A DNA stretch of 64,000 bases. Origin: Pseudomonas fragi (GTDB lineage Bacteria; Pseudomonadota; Gammaproteobacteria; Pseudomonadales; Pseudomonadaceae). Below the pieces are notes generated by a model that saw nothing but the letters and a program-made list of their open reading frames with translations, searched no databases and was not told the origin of the DNA. This document shows, piece after piece, positions 37,107-46,203 of the stretch. Where the stretch lies: assembly GCF_002269505.1 (NCBI RefSeq), contig NZ_NQKQ01000024.1, positions 17,000-80,999 on the forward strand, in the 5' to 3' direction. Each line of letters starts with the position of its first letter. Position 1 is the first letter of the stretch. The position numbers were made by a program, and so were the translations under genes.

Positions 37107-37256
37107 TCAGGCAGCCAGAAAGTAAAAAGCCTCCCGGTCTCTCGACTGGAAGGCTTCGCGGCGGTAGCTGCCTTTGCCTTTGGCGGGGCGTTCCTGGCGG
37201 CTGCGGAACAGGGGTTGGGCAACGATGGATTTGGCCTTGTTCGGGCGCTTGCTCAT
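37107..37256 (-). CDS. arfA: Alternative ribosome-rescue factor ArfA
   Basis: Small basic protein that recruits release factor RF2 to ribosomes stalled on non-stop mRNA, the backup for tmRNA. From ATG at 37256 the 49-residue product begins MSKRPNKAKSIVAQPLFRSR, then has the diagnostic KGKGSYRR (residues 26-33) and ends DREAFYFLAA. PLFRSRQE matches the E. coli PLFRQRVE segment. An intrinsic terminator lies inside the reading frame (37124-37156), upstream of the stop codon. Most transcripts should therefore be non-stop, so the protein is made only when tmRNA fails. It is easily missed because of its size. Confidence 0.9.
   Translation of the reverse strand: MSKRPNKAKSIVAQPLFRSRQERPAKGKGSYRREAFQSRDREAFYFLAA
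37124..37156 (-). terminator. Intrinsic terminator inside arfA
   Basis: Minus strand: AAGCCTTCC, a 12-base loop, then GGGAGGCTT pairs over 9 bp with one G-T pair, followed directly by a run of T. The 3' end would fall near 37124, about 15 bases before the arfA stop codon at 37107-37109, truncating the message after roughly codon 44. It also shields the transglycosylase gene downstream from read-through. Confidence 0.85.
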
Positions 37257-37358
37257 GGCATTTGCTCTCGCTTGAGTTGAACAAGCGCAAATCATCGGCC
37301 AGATTTTTTGCGTTGTCCAGTGGGCGGGGCTGAGCGGTAAAGCCCTAGCCTTGGCGGA

Positions 37359-38396
37359 TCACTCCGCCGGCAAATTCAGCCGTTGCCCACACATCAATAA
37401 AGTGAGTCGACTCAGGCTGCTCCAGGCCGAGCCTGCTGCCTGGCCTTTGATCTGGGCATCAATACGCTGCGCGTCCAGTAACAATTGTGCCCAGCGCTGC
37501 GCTGAATAACGCTGCAAAGCTTTGCTCATCAGCGGTTTGCGCTTGTCCCACACCGGTGGTCGCGCCTGACTGAACGCCTTGTCCAATGGCGTGCCCTGGC
37601 TGTATTGCAGGGCAATATTGGCCAGTACCCGCAGCTCGCGGGCCAGGGCCCACAGGATCACAGGAGGCTCCACGCCTTCACCACGCAAGCCTTCGAGCAT
37701 GCGCAGGGCATGGGCAGCCTCGCCGTTAAGTACCGCATCCACCAGGCCAAACACATCAAAACGCGCACTGTCAGCCACTGCGCCTTGCACGGTTTCGACA
37801 GTGATTTGCCCGTCTTCAGCCATCAACTTGAGCTTTTCGATTTCTTGCGCGGCAGCCAGAAGATTGCCTTCAACCCGCGCGGATATCAGCTCCACTGCGT
37901 CATGGGTGGCGGACAGCCCGGCCTGCGACAAGCGCTGGCGAATCCATTGCGGCAACTGGTTGGCGTCCACTGGCCAGATCTGCACGAACTGGGTATGAGC
38001 GCCTTCAACCAGCGCCTTGCCCCACTTGGTCTTTTGAGCGCTGCCATCGAGCTTGGGCAGGCTGATCAGCAGCAGGGTGTCTTCGGCAGGGCGCGAGCAA
38101 TATTCGATCAGTGCCGCAGCGCCCTTGTCACCAGGCTTGCCCGAAGGCAGGCGCAGCTCCAGCAGACGCTTTTGCGCAAACAGCGACATGCTGGCTCCGG
38201 CTTGCAGCAACGAGCCCCAGTCAAAGCTGGCGTCGGCGCTGAACACCTGGCGTTCATCGAAACCTTGCTGGCGAGCGGTGCTGCGAATGGCGTCTGCGGC
38301 TTCCTGGCACAGCAGCGGGTCATCGCCGCTGATGATGTAGACCGGCGAGAGGGTGCCTTGCAGATGCTTGGCGAGTTGGGCAGGGGCGAGTTTCAT
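37359..38396 (-). CDS. holA: DNA polymerase III delta subunit
   Basis: Clamp-loader subunit that opens the beta sliding clamp. The 345-residue protein begins MKLAPAQLAKHLQGTLSPVYIISGDDPLLCQEA, typical of HolA. LFAQKRLLELRLPSGKPGDKGAAAL and SARVEGNLLAAAQEIEKLKLM are conserved. The C-terminal helical region has ARELRVLANIALQ. It lies between lptE and arfA, in the usual leuS-lptE-holA order. Confidence 0.96.
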   Translation of the reverse strand: MKLAPAQLAKHLQGTLSPVYIISGDDPLLCQEAADAIRSTARQQGFDERQVFSADASFDWGSLLQAGASMSLFAQKRLLELRLPSGKPGDKGAAALIEYCSRPAEDTLLLISLPKLDGSAQKTKWGKALVEGAHTQFVQIWPVDANQLPQWIRQRLSQAGLSATHDAVELISARVEGNLLAAAQEIEKLKLMAEDGQITVETVQGAVADSARFDVFGLVDAVLNGEAAHALRMLEGLRGEGVEPPVILWALARELRVLANIALQYSQGTPLDKAFSQARPPVWDKRKPLMSKALQRYSAQRWAQLLLDAQRIDAQIKGQAAGSAWSSLSRLTLLMCGQRLNLPAE

Positions 38397-38438
38397 AGGG
38401 CCATAACGATAGCGGGGCGCTTGAGCGCCCCGTATGCC

Positions 38439-39044
38439 TTACTGGTTTTGCAGTTCGAGAGGCGACTGTTGAGGAGTTTCCTCTTGAGCCTTGCGTGCAG
38501 CTTCGATGGCATCGGCTTCAGCCTTGGCCTTCGCTTCGGCTTGCTGTTGCAGTATTTCCAGCTGGGCCGGGGTCAGTTGTTCCAGGCGCAGAACCAGTTG
38601 CTGGATCAGGTCGCGGCGCAATTCCTTGCGAACCATGACGCCTTCCTGGGTGCTGCCGGCCACGTTGCTGCCGTCCTGCAGATAGACCTTGTAGGCCTCA
38701 ACCTTGTCACTCAATAGCGTCAGATGGTTCGGGCCCTGAATTTCGTACTTCACCACGCTGTTCAACTGATACTCGGCAGTACTCGTGTTGCCGGTGTAGC
38801 TGGCAGAGCGCTGGGTATCCTTCTCGTCGGTCAGAACCAGTTTATATGGCGCGTTGGCGGTGATTTTCACGCCGCTGTTTTCCAGCACCTGACGCAGCTG
38901 ACGTACTGTGTCGCCATAGGCGTTGCGCGCGCTGACATCGAGTTCGGTGATCGTCAGCTGGTTGGTGCCGGTACCGCGCAGTTGAAAGCCGCAGGCGCTC
39001 AACAGAACCGCGAGCCCCATCACCAGCAAATTGCGTTTGATCAT
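38439..39044 (-). CDS. lptE: LPS-assembly lipoprotein LptE
   Basis: Outer-membrane lipoprotein that plugs LptD and helps insert lipopolysaccharide. The 201-residue protein has a signal and lipobox (LAVLLSACGFQLRGTG, lipid cysteine near residue 19). ELDVSARNAYGDTVRQLRQVLENSGVKI matches the family. A C-terminal tail of about 40 residues rich in Ala, Glu, Lys and Gln (EAKAKAEADAIEAARKAQ) is a likely helical extension, common in pseudomonads and absent in E. coli. It lies between leuS and holA. Confidence 0.94.
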   Translation of the reverse strand: MIKRNLLVMGLAVLLSACGFQLRGTGTNQLTITELDVSARNAYGDTVRQLRQVLENSGVKITANAPYKLVLTDEKDTQRSASYTGNTSTAEYQLNSVVKYEIQGPNHLTLLSDKVEAYKVYLQDGSNVAGSTQEGVMVRKELRRDLIQQLVLRLEQLTPAQLEILQQQAEAKAKAEADAIEAARKAQEETPQQSPLELQNQ

Positions 39045-39133
39045 GTGTTGCTCCCCTTGAAACCAGATGGGCCGACCACGCGGCCCTGAAGGTCTTGTTG
39101 GGCGCCTGCGCAAAACGCAGGCGCCTGTTCCAG

Positions 39134-41740
39134 TTAGCTGGCGACGATATTGACCAATTTGCCCGGTACCACGATCACTTTGCGAATCGTCAGGCCTTCG
39201 GTAAAACGCAGTACGTTTTCATTGACGCGGGCTGCGGCTTCAACTTCTTCACGACTGGCGCTGGCTGGCATTTCGATATGCCCGCGCAGTTTGCCGTTGA
39301 CCTGAATAACCAGTTGCAAGGTGTCTTGAACCAGCGCGCTTTCGTCCAGGGTTGGCCATGCCGCGTCGATGATTGCACCCGCATGCCCCAACTGGTTCCA
39401 CAGCTCATGGCTGATATGCGGGGTGATCGGTGCCAGTACCAGAGCCACAGTCTCAAGGCCTTCCTGCAACAGGGCGCGGTCTTGTTCAGTCACTTGCGGT
39501 GCTTTTTCGAGCACGTTCATCACGGTCATCACCTGGGCGACGGCGGTGTTGAACTTGTGGTGCTGACCAACGTCCTGGCTGGCTTGCTTGATAGCCTGGT
39601 GGATGGCGCGGCGAACGACTTTTTGCTCATCGGTCAGGCTGGTGATATCCAGTGTCCCCGGCAGGCCTTGGCCTACATGGGCATGGGCCAGGCGCCAGAC
39701 GCGCTTGAGGAAACGGTGCGAGCCTTCAACACCCGAGTCGGACCATTCCAGGCTTGCGTCAGGCGGCGAAGCAAACATCATGAACAGGCGGCAGGTGTCT
39801 GCGCCGTATTGTTCGATCATGTATTGCGGGTCAACACCGTTGTTCAGCGACTTGGACATTTTCTGCGTGCCGCCGATTTCCACCGGCAGGCCGTCGGTCT
39901 TCAGCTTGGCGCCGATGATCTTGGCCTTGGCATCACGTTCGATTTCCACGTCGTCCGGGTTGAAGTAATCCTTGCCACCGTTGTCCAGCGTACGGAAGTA
40001 AGTCTCGGCGATCACCATGCCCTGGGTCAGCAGGTTCTTGAACGGCTCGTTGGAGCTGACCAGGCCTTCGTCACGCATCAGCTTGTGGAAGAAGCGCGCG
40101 TACAGCAGGTGCAAAATGGCGTGTTCAATACCGCCGATGTACTGATCGACCGGCAACCAGTGGTCTGCCGCCGATTTTTCGACCAGACCGCCTTCATAGT
40201 GCGGCGAGGCGTAACGGGCGTAGTACCACGAGGACTCGACGAAGGTGTCCATCGTGTCGGTTTCGCGTTTGGCCGGTGCGCCACATTTAGGGCAGCTGCA
40301 CTCGTAGAATTCAGGCATGCGTGCCAGTGGCGAACCGGCGCCATCGGGTACGACATCTTCTGGCAAGACCACTGGCAGCTGGCTTTCAGGTACCGGTACG
40401 TCGCCGCAGGTATCGCAATGCACGATCGGGATCGGGCAGCCCCAGTAGCGCTGACGGCTGATGCCCCAGTCACGCAGGCGGAACTGGGTACGCGCCTGGC
40501 CCAGGCCTTTGGCGGTCAGGGCGGCTTCGATGGCGGTGAAGGCAGCGTCGAAATCAAGACCGTCAAATTCGCCGGAGTTGATCAGCGGGCCGTGGTCATT
40601 GTAAGCGTCCTGCCAGGGAGCAGGTGACTCGTCGCCAGCGCTGGTGCGCACTACCGATTTGATCGGCAGGTTGTACTTGGTGGCGAATTCAAAATCGCGC
40701 TCGTCGTGTGCAGGTACTGCCATTACCGCGCCGTCGCCGTAATGCATCAGTACATAGTTGGCGACCCATACCGGCAGTTTTTCGCCGGTCAGCGGGTGTT
40801 CGACGAACAGCGAAGTTGGCAGGCCCTTTTTCTCCTGGGTTGCCATGTCGGCTTCCGCCACGCTACCGCCTTTGCATTCAGCGATAAACGCTTGCAGCTC
40901 GGGGTTGCCTTGCGCGGCCTGGGTGGCGAGCGGGTGTTCGGCAGCCACGGCAACGTAGGTGGCACCCATCAGGGTGTCAGGGCGGGTGGTGAACACCTTG
41001 AGTGCGCCCGCTTCGCCGATGGATTCGACGTTGTAAGGGAACTGCACTTCCATGCCGCGGGATTTGCCAATCCAGTTGCGCTGCATGGTTTTGACCTGCT
41101 CGGGCCAGCCGGGCATGTCATCGAGGCCTTCCAGCAGTTCATCCGCGTAAGCGGTGATCTTGAAGTAGTACATCGGGATTTCGCGTTTTTCGATCACCGC
41201 ACCCGAACGCCAGCCACGGCCGTCGATCACTTGCTCGTTGGCCAGAACAGTCTGGTCCACCGGATCCCAGTTGACGGTACCGTTTTTACGGTAGATCACA
41301 CCTTTTTCGAACAGGCGGGTGAACAGCCATTGTTCCCAACGGTAGTAATCCGGCTTGCAGGTAGTGATTTCGCGGGACCAGTCAACGGCCAGACCCAGGC
41401 TGCGCAGTTGGGTCTTCATGTAGGCGATGTTTTCGTAGGTCCACTTGGCCGGTGCGACCTTGTTCTTCATGGCGGCGTTTTCAGCCGGCATGCCGAAGGC
41501 GTCCCAACCCATGGGCTGCAGGACGTTCTTGCCAAGCATGCGCTGGTAACGGGAGATCACGTCACCGATGGTGTAGTTGCGCACGTGCCCCATGTGTAGC
41601 TTGCCGCTTGGGTACGGGAACATCGATAGGCAGTAGAACGTCTCTTTGCCTAGATCTTCGCTGACTTCGAAGGACTTTTGGTTGTCCCAGAATGATTGGG
41701 CGGCGGCTTCTATTTCACGGGGCTGATATTGTTCGTGCAT
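39134..41740 (-). CDS. leuS: Leucyl-tRNA synthetase
   Basis: Class I aminoacyl-tRNA synthetase charging tRNA-Leu. At 868 residues it is full length. The HIGH-type motif lies in FPYPSGKLHMGHVRNYTIGD and KMSKS in QKMSKSLNNGVDPQ. The CP1 editing domain includes MGATYVAVAAEHPLA. A zinc-type CSCPKCGAP segment is present (residues near 475). The C-terminal domain ends TIRKVIVVPGKLVNIVAS. It is first in the leuS-lptE-holA run on the minus strand. Confidence 0.98.
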   Translation of the reverse strand: MHEQYQPREIEAAAQSFWDNQKSFEVSEDLGKETFYCLSMFPYPSGKLHMGHVRNYTIGDVISRYQRMLGKNVLQPMGWDAFGMPAENAAMKNKVAPAKWTYENIAYMKTQLRSLGLAVDWSREITTCKPDYYRWEQWLFTRLFEKGVIYRKNGTVNWDPVDQTVLANEQVIDGRGWRSGAVIEKREIPMYYFKITAYADELLEGLDDMPGWPEQVKTMQRNWIGKSRGMEVQFPYNVESIGEAGALKVFTTRPDTLMGATYVAVAAEHPLATQAAQGNPELQAFIAECKGGSVAEADMATQEKKGLPTSLFVEHPLTGEKLPVWVANYVLMHYGDGAVMAVPAHDERDFEFATKYNLPIKSVVRTSAGDESPAPWQDAYNDHGPLINSGEFDGLDFDAAFTAIEAALTAKGLGQARTQFRLRDWGISRQRYWGCPIPIVHCDTCGDVPVPESQLPVVLPEDVVPDGAGSPLARMPEFYECSCPKCGAPAKRETDTMDTFVESSWYYARYASPHYEGGLVEKSAADHWLPVDQYIGGIEHAILHLLYARFFHKLMRDEGLVSSNEPFKNLLTQGMVIAETYFRTLDNGGKDYFNPDDVEIERDAKAKIIGAKLKTDGLPVEIGGTQKMSKSLNNGVDPQYMIEQYGADTCRLFMMFASPPDASLEWSDSGVEGSHRFLKRVWRLAHAHVGQGLPGTLDITSLTDEQKVVRRAIHQAIKQASQDVGQHHKFNTAVAQVMTVMNVLEKAPQVTEQDRALLQEGLETVALVLAPITPHISHELWNQLGHAGAIIDAAWPTLDESALVQDTLQLVIQVNGKLRGHIEMPASASREEVEAAARVNENVLRFTEGLTIRKVIVVPGKLVNIVAS

Positions 41741-41975
41741 GGCTACTTGTACTGATAAAGGGTGGCCTAATCCTCTTCAACATAGACCGGCTACAGTGTT
41801 GCCCGGTCAGGTTGGAGCAGGGGTTACAGGAAGTCCCGTAGCATACATGACCCCGCTCTATCGAGGGAAACCCTGATTGCCTCATCACTCCGTTGGTCGC
41901 AGTAGCACGCCGCTTTTAGATGCGCAGCTAAGCTCTCCTTTGGGGGAGATTCATTTCCTTAAATGAGGTGGACGG

Positions 41976-42260
41976 ATGGCAGAGTTGCAACGCAGCGTAG
42001 CAACATCGCAAGTGTATGAGCGGCTGATTGATCGTTTGAGTATGGCTCTTGATTCAGCAAAGACGGCTGTCGTATTACGTGATGAACGCCCAGTCGAATT
42101 GGAATTGCGAGGCTTGAGTCATGCCGAGCTGGAGTTGATCAACCTCTATTTGAACCGGATCGGGCGTGAGACAGTCAAACGCTCGCAAGGCAGCGTGAAC
42201 ATGCAGGATGCCCCCAGAGCCAAGGTTATCTGGCTCAAAGACAGGGTGCAGGGAGCTTAG
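41976..42260 (+). CDS. Conserved hypothetical protein, 94 residues
   Basis: A short cytosolic protein (MAELQRSVATSQVYERLIDRL start) with GLSHAELELINLYLNRIGRE in the middle and no signal peptide or membrane segment. GAGGTGG lies 5 bases before the ATG, supporting translation. A hairpin (TCTCCTTTGGGGGAGA) and a CATTTCCTTAAATG repeat lie just upstream. No function is recognised. A gene occupies this position between leuS and lnt in other pseudomonads. Confidence 0.7.
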   Translation: MAELQRSVATSQVYERLIDRLSMALDSAKTAVVLRDERPVELELRGLSHAELELINLYLNRIGRETVKRSQGSVNMQDAPRAKVIWLKDRVQGA

Positions 42261-42417
42261 GCCATACGGCGATTCAAGCCCGGCCTTAAATAAAGCCGCA
42301 TCAAGAAAGGTTGTACCCCGGGTTGATGCATCACACGTTTGTGTTTGGGTTTCTCACCTGCGTTATTGATGTGCTCACTCAACCCCCTTAGGCTTCGGGC
42401 ATCTTTGGAGATGCTCG

Positions 42418-43179
42418 ATGCCTATTCGATATTTTTTAAAACAACTTCTATTGCCTCCTGGCATTTTGCTGTTGCTTCTGGCGCTTGCCTGGTGGCTGCG
42501 GCGTACGCGTCCGCGTTTGGCGGGTGTGTTGTTTGCCCTGGGGCTGGGCGGCTTCTGGCTGATGAGCTTGCCGGTAATGGTGGAGTGGGGCGCCCGGGTG
42601 CTGGAGCGTGAGCCGCCGCTGACGCAGAGCGAATGGTCGACGCTGGCCGGGCGTGCCGATGCCATTGTGGTGCTGGGTTCGGGTCGTGAGCGGGGTGATC
42701 CCGCCTGGGGCAGCGATCAGCCCACCGGTATTGGTCTTGAGCGCCAGCGTTATGCCGCGCGACTGGCCAAGGCCTCGGGCTTGCCGGTATTGACGACTGG
42801 AGGTTTGCACTACGGCTCGCCGCCCAGTGAAGCGCAGTTGATGGCTGATTCATTACGTGATGACTTCGGCGTGCAAGTTCGCTGGAAAGAAGAGCAAAGC
42901 CGTACTACGTGGGAAAACGCCAAAATGACCGCAGATATACTGCTGCCGCTGGAGATCAAGCGCGTGGTCGTGGTGACGAACGGCTGGCATATGCCGCGTT
43001 CGGTATGGAGCTTTGAAAAGGCTGGTTTTGAAGTGGTGCCCGCGCCGGTAGGTTTTTTCAGTGCCGACAATGCGCGACCGCTGGGGGGCTGGATGCCTGA
43101 GTACAAAGCGTTCTGGCAGTCCGGGTTGTTGATCAATGAAGCGGTGGGGCAGATTGCCTATCCGTTGTTTTATCGCTGA
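42418..43179 (+). CDS. YdcF/ElyC-family membrane protein (DUF218)
   Basis: 253 residues with two N-terminal membrane segments (LLLPPGILLLLLALAWWL and GVLFALGLGGFWLMSLP). A DUF218 domain follows: DAIVVLGSGRERGDPAWG, RQRYAARLAKASGLPVLTTGG, EEQSRTTWENAKMTADIL and VVVTNGWHMPRSVWSFEKAGFEVVPAPVGF. ElyC of E. coli affects undecaprenyl-phosphate and envelope metabolism; the same role here is inference. A REP element follows its stop. Confidence 0.88.
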   Translation: MPIRYFLKQLLLPPGILLLLLALAWWLRRTRPRLAGVLFALGLGGFWLMSLPVMVEWGARVLEREPPLTQSEWSTLAGRADAIVVLGSGRERGDPAWGSDQPTGIGLERQRYAARLAKASGLPVLTTGGLHYGSPPSEAQLMADSLRDDFGVQVRWKEEQSRTTWENAKMTADILLPLEIKRVVVVTNGWHMPRSVWSFEKAGFEVVPAPVGFFSADNARPLGGWMPEYKAFWQSGLLINEAVGQIAYPLFYR

Positions 43180-43189
43180 CCGCTCAAGC

Positions 43190-43293
43190 AAAAGCCCCTC
43201 ACCCTAGCCCTCTCCCGGAGGGAGAGGGGACTAAAGGCAAAAGCAGCTCTGCGCAACACCACAAATCAGCTCTCTCTCCCTCCGGGAGAGGGT
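43190..43293. repeat. REP doublet (family C)
   Basis: Left arm AAAAGCCCCTCACCCTAGCC at 43190, right arm ending CTCCGGGAGAGGGT at about 43293. The spacer CTAAAGGCAAAAGCAGCTCT resembles the spacer of the 22-kb copy. It lies between the convergent ydcF-like gene and lnt. Confidence 0.8.
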
Positions 43294-43318
43294 AGAAGCA
43301 GACGCAGACGCACAAGGC

Positions 43319-44842
43319 TTAAACCGTCTTGGCAATCCGGCTGGTGACCAGCGCCCAACCAATCAACAAGCTGCACAGGATGATCAACGGCCACGAGCGC
43401 CATTGCAGGTAAGGCGTGAGGTCATGCATGGGCACCACTTCGCCGTACATGATGCCCTGCTCGAACTGCGGGATTTGCGTAGTGATTTGCCCAAATGGGT
43501 CGATCAGCGCGGTTACGCCATTGTTGGTGGCGCGAATCATCCAGCGCCCGGCTTCCAGGGCGCGCATTTGCGCCATTTGCAGGTGCTGCAATGGCCCGAT
43601 CGAGGTGCCGAACCAGGTGTCGTTGCTGATGGTCAGCAGGATGTCGCTCTGGGCTGCAAGACCGGCAACGAAGTCGGGGTACACCACTTCATAGCAAATC
43701 AGCGGTGCGATCTGATAGCCCTTGGCTTGCAACATGGCTTGATCTGCAGGGCCGCGTGCAAAGTCCGACATTGGCAGGTCAAAAAATGCGATCAGGCCGC
43801 GCAGTACATCCTGCAGCGGCACGTATTCGCCAAACGGCACCAGCTTTTGTTTCAGGTAAACCCCGTCGCCCTGGCCTACGGCGGTGATGCCGTTGAAGTA
43901 GCGCGGTTCATGACGCACTTCCTGGCGGATTGGCACGCCGGTAATCAGCGCTGAATTCCGGTCGGCGGCAAAGCGTCCCATCATGCTCAAAAAGCCTTCA
44001 GCATTCTCTTTGAGGACAGGGACGGCGGTTTCTGGCCACACGATCAGGTCGACACGCTTTGAACTGAACGTCATGTCGCGGTACAGGGCCAACTGTGCGT
44101 TGACCTGCGCCGGGTCCCATTTCATGCTTTGTTCGATATTGCCCTGGATCGCCGCCACGCTCAGCGGGTCACCCGACGGGCTGGTCCAGGCGTGGTGCTT
44201 GAGTGCCTGGCCGATGACCCAGGGGCCGATCAGCAAGACTACGCCTGCGGCGACAAAAGCCTTGCGTCTGGCCTTGATCAGGCGCGGCAGGTTACACAGC
44301 AGGGCTGCGGTCAGGGCCAGGGAGAACGAAATCAGCCACATGCCGCCCAGCGGGGCAAGCCCGGCCAAAGGGCCGTCGAGCTGGCTGTAACCGGAGTACA
44401 GCCACGGGAAGCCGGTGAGGAACCAGCCGCGGAAGGCCTCTTGAGCCACCCACAGCGCAGCAAATGCCAGCGTATCGGCCAGTGGCGCTTCGTTACGGCG
44501 GATCCAGCGTGCCCATACCCAGGCGGGCAGGGCAAAGAACCAGGCAATGGCTGCCGTGAACAACAGCATCAGGAAGCCGGCCAGCAGCACCGAAGCACCA
44601 CCAAAATGGTGAATGCTGTAGTAGATCCAGCTGGTACCCGCGCCAAACAGGCCAAAACCGAAGCACCAGCCACGGCCCAGCGCCTGTTTTGGCGACAGTT
44701 CGCGCAAGCCGAGATAGAACATGGCCAGGGCAACCAGTGCCAATGGCCAGATGTCGAAGGGTGCCAACGCCAGGGTTGTCAGTGCGCCGGCCACCACGGC
44801 CAGCAGGTTACCGGGCCAGCCGGGGGAGGTTATCCAGCGCAT
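43319..44842 (-). CDS. lnt: Apolipoprotein N-acyltransferase
   Basis: Inner-membrane enzyme adding the third acyl chain to lipoproteins, needed for Lol sorting. The 507-residue protein has an N-terminal membrane domain (about residues 1-205, with GWFLTGFPWLYSGYSQ) and a nitrilase-like periplasmic domain. Its catalytic triad lies in VWPETAVPV (Glu), LKQKLVPFGEYVPL (Lys) and APLICYEVVYPDF (Cys). A final membrane segment (WPLIILCSLLIGWALV) ends it. corC lies 21 bases upstream on the same strand. Confidence 0.96.
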   Translation of the reverse strand: MRWITSPGWPGNLLAVVAGALTTLALAPFDIWPLALVALAMFYLGLRELSPKQALGRGWCFGFGLFGAGTSWIYYSIHHFGGASVLLAGFLMLLFTAAIAWFFALPAWVWARWIRRNEAPLADTLAFAALWVAQEAFRGWFLTGFPWLYSGYSQLDGPLAGLAPLGGMWLISFSLALTAALLCNLPRLIKARRKAFVAAGVVLLIGPWVIGQALKHHAWTSPSGDPLSVAAIQGNIEQSMKWDPAQVNAQLALYRDMTFSSKRVDLIVWPETAVPVLKENAEGFLSMMGRFAADRNSALITGVPIRQEVRHEPRYFNGITAVGQGDGVYLKQKLVPFGEYVPLQDVLRGLIAFFDLPMSDFARGPADQAMLQAKGYQIAPLICYEVVYPDFVAGLAAQSDILLTISNDTWFGTSIGPLQHLQMAQMRALEAGRWMIRATNNGVTALIDPFGQITTQIPQFEQGIMYGEVVPMHDLTPYLQWRSWPLIILCSLLIGWALVTSRIAKTV

Positions 44843-44863
44843 TTCAATCCTTGGTGTTGAGGT

Positions 44864-45703
44864 TTAGCGGGCGATAGGCGTCAGACGAATCAAATGAATC
44901 CGGCGGCTGTCAGCATTGAGAATGCGGAAGCGGTAAGGGCCGATTTCAGTGGTTTCGTTGCGTTTTGGCAAGTGCCCGAATGCACTCATGACCAGGCCAC
45001 CCACGGTGTCGAACTCATCGTCGGAGAATTCGGTATCGAAGAACTCGTTGAAGTTCTCGATCGGGGTCAGGGCCTTGATCAGGAAGTCACCGCTGGGCAG
45101 TGGCTTGATATAGCTGTCTTCCTCGACATCGTGTTCGTCTTCGATATCGCCGACGATCTGTTCCAGAACGTCTTCAATCGTCACCAGGCCCGCCACGCCG
45201 CCGTATTCGTCAATCACGATGGCCATGTGGTTGTGGTTGGCGCGGAACTCACGCAACAACACGTTAAGGCGCTTGGACTCGGGGACAAATGTCGCCGGAC
45301 GCAGCAAATCCTTGATGTTGTACTTGTCGCCGTTCTCTTGAAGGATCAGCGGCAGCAGGTCTTTGGCCAGCAGGACGCCAAGAACGTCATCGTGGCTTTC
45401 GCCGATCACCGGGTAGCGCGAGTGCGCCGCATCGATGATCGCCGGGAGAAATTCACGGGGTGTCTGGGTCGCCTTGATGCTGATCATCTGCGAGCGCGGA
45501 ACCATGATGTCCCGTACCTGCAGGTCAGCCACTTGAATGGCGCCTTCGACGATGGCCAGCGCTTCACTGTCCAACAGTTTGTTCTGGTGTGCTTCGCGCA
45601 GCAGCTCAAGCAGCTCCTGGCGGTTTTTCGGCTCATGGGCAAAGGCCTGGGTCAGTTTACCTAACCATGACTTTTGCCCGTTGCTCGATCGGTCTTCGCT
45701 CAT
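44864..45703 (-). CDS. corC: CorC/HlyC-family CBS-domain protein
   Basis: A 279-residue cytosolic protein with two CBS domains (about 70-190; VRDIMVPRSQMISIKATQT and MAIVIDEYGGVAGLVTIEDVLEQIVGDIEDEHD) and a C-terminal CorC_HlyC domain (about 205-279). It lacks the membrane DUF21 domain of full transporters. CorC is tied to magnesium and cobalt efflux. The conserved gene order phoH-ybeY-corC-lnt supports the assignment. Confidence 0.93.
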   Translation of the reverse strand: MSEDRSSNGQKSWLGKLTQAFAHEPKNRQELLELLREAHQNKLLDSEALAIVEGAIQVADLQVRDIMVPRSQMISIKATQTPREFLPAIIDAAHSRYPVIGESHDDVLGVLLAKDLLPLILQENGDKYNIKDLLRPATFVPESKRLNVLLREFRANHNHMAIVIDEYGGVAGLVTIEDVLEQIVGDIEDEHDVEEDSYIKPLPSGDFLIKALTPIENFNEFFDTEFSDDEFDTVGGLVMSAFGHLPKRNETTEIGPYRFRILNADSRRIHLIRLTPIAR

Positions 45704-45741
45704 AGCGATTTACTCGTATCCCTTGGTAGTTTCAGTGGGTG

Positions 45742-46203
45742 TTATTCGGTTTCGTCGTCTGCATAGGGGTCAGGATGACCCAGTTCTGCAAGCAACGTTC
45801 GTTCCAGCGCTTCCATTTCTTCGGCTTCTTCGTCTTCTATATGGTCGTAACCCAGAAGATGCAAGCAGCCGTGTATCACCAGATGGGCCCAGTGGGCCTC
45901 AAGGCTTTTGCCTTGTTCGGCGGCTTCGCGTTCGACCACGGCCACGCAAATCACCAGATCGCCCAGCAACGGGATATCGAGGAACTCATCGGGCACGTCG
46001 GCGGGAAAGGACAGCACGTTGGTGGCGTAGTCTTTGTGACGCCAGGTGTGATTCAACTCACGGCCTTCGGGTTCATCTACCAGACGAATGGTCATTTCCG
46101 AATCGGCGCTGCGCTGGCGCAAAGCCAGTTCGCACCATTGGCGGAACTGGGCTTCGCTGGGGGCACTGGCGTCGGTCGCCAATTGCAGGTCAAGCTCAAG
46201 CAT
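45742..46203 (-). CDS. ybeY: Endoribonuclease YbeY
   Basis: Single-strand endoribonuclease for 16S rRNA 3'-end maturation and 70S quality control. The 153-residue protein has the zinc-binding HGCLHLLGYDHIEDEEA (HxxxHxxxxxH) and NVLSFPADVPDE. TIRLVDEPEGRELNHTWRHKDYATNVLSFP is characteristic. ATG at 46203 overlaps the phoH stop by 8 bases, so the two are coupled. Confidence 0.95.
   Translation of the reverse strand: MLELDLQLATDASAPSEAQFRQWCELALRQRSADSEMTIRLVDEPEGRELNHTWRHKDYATNVLSFPADVPDEFLDIPLLGDLVICVAVVEREAAEQGKSLEAHWAHLVIHGCLHLLGYDHIEDEEAEEMEALERTLLAELGHPDPYADDETE

Noticed and set aside
36974..37222. 82-codon minus-strand frame overlapping arfA and the transglycosylase start
   Set aside because: It is out of frame with the recognisable ArfA sequence and has no supporting motif.
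39095..40627. 510-codon open frame opposite leuS
   Set aside because: Antisense shadow of leucyl-tRNA synthetase.
42298..42329. GCATCAA...TTGATGC inverted repeat upstream of the ydcF-like gene considered as an operator or riboswitch
   Set aside because: Arms are only 7 bases with a long loop and no T tract or known family pattern.
14175..43293. Repeated palindromes considered as CRISPR-like arrays
   Set aside because: They are dispersed single or paired inverted repeats kilobases apart, not tandem repeats with equal spacers. They match Pseudomonas REP elements.
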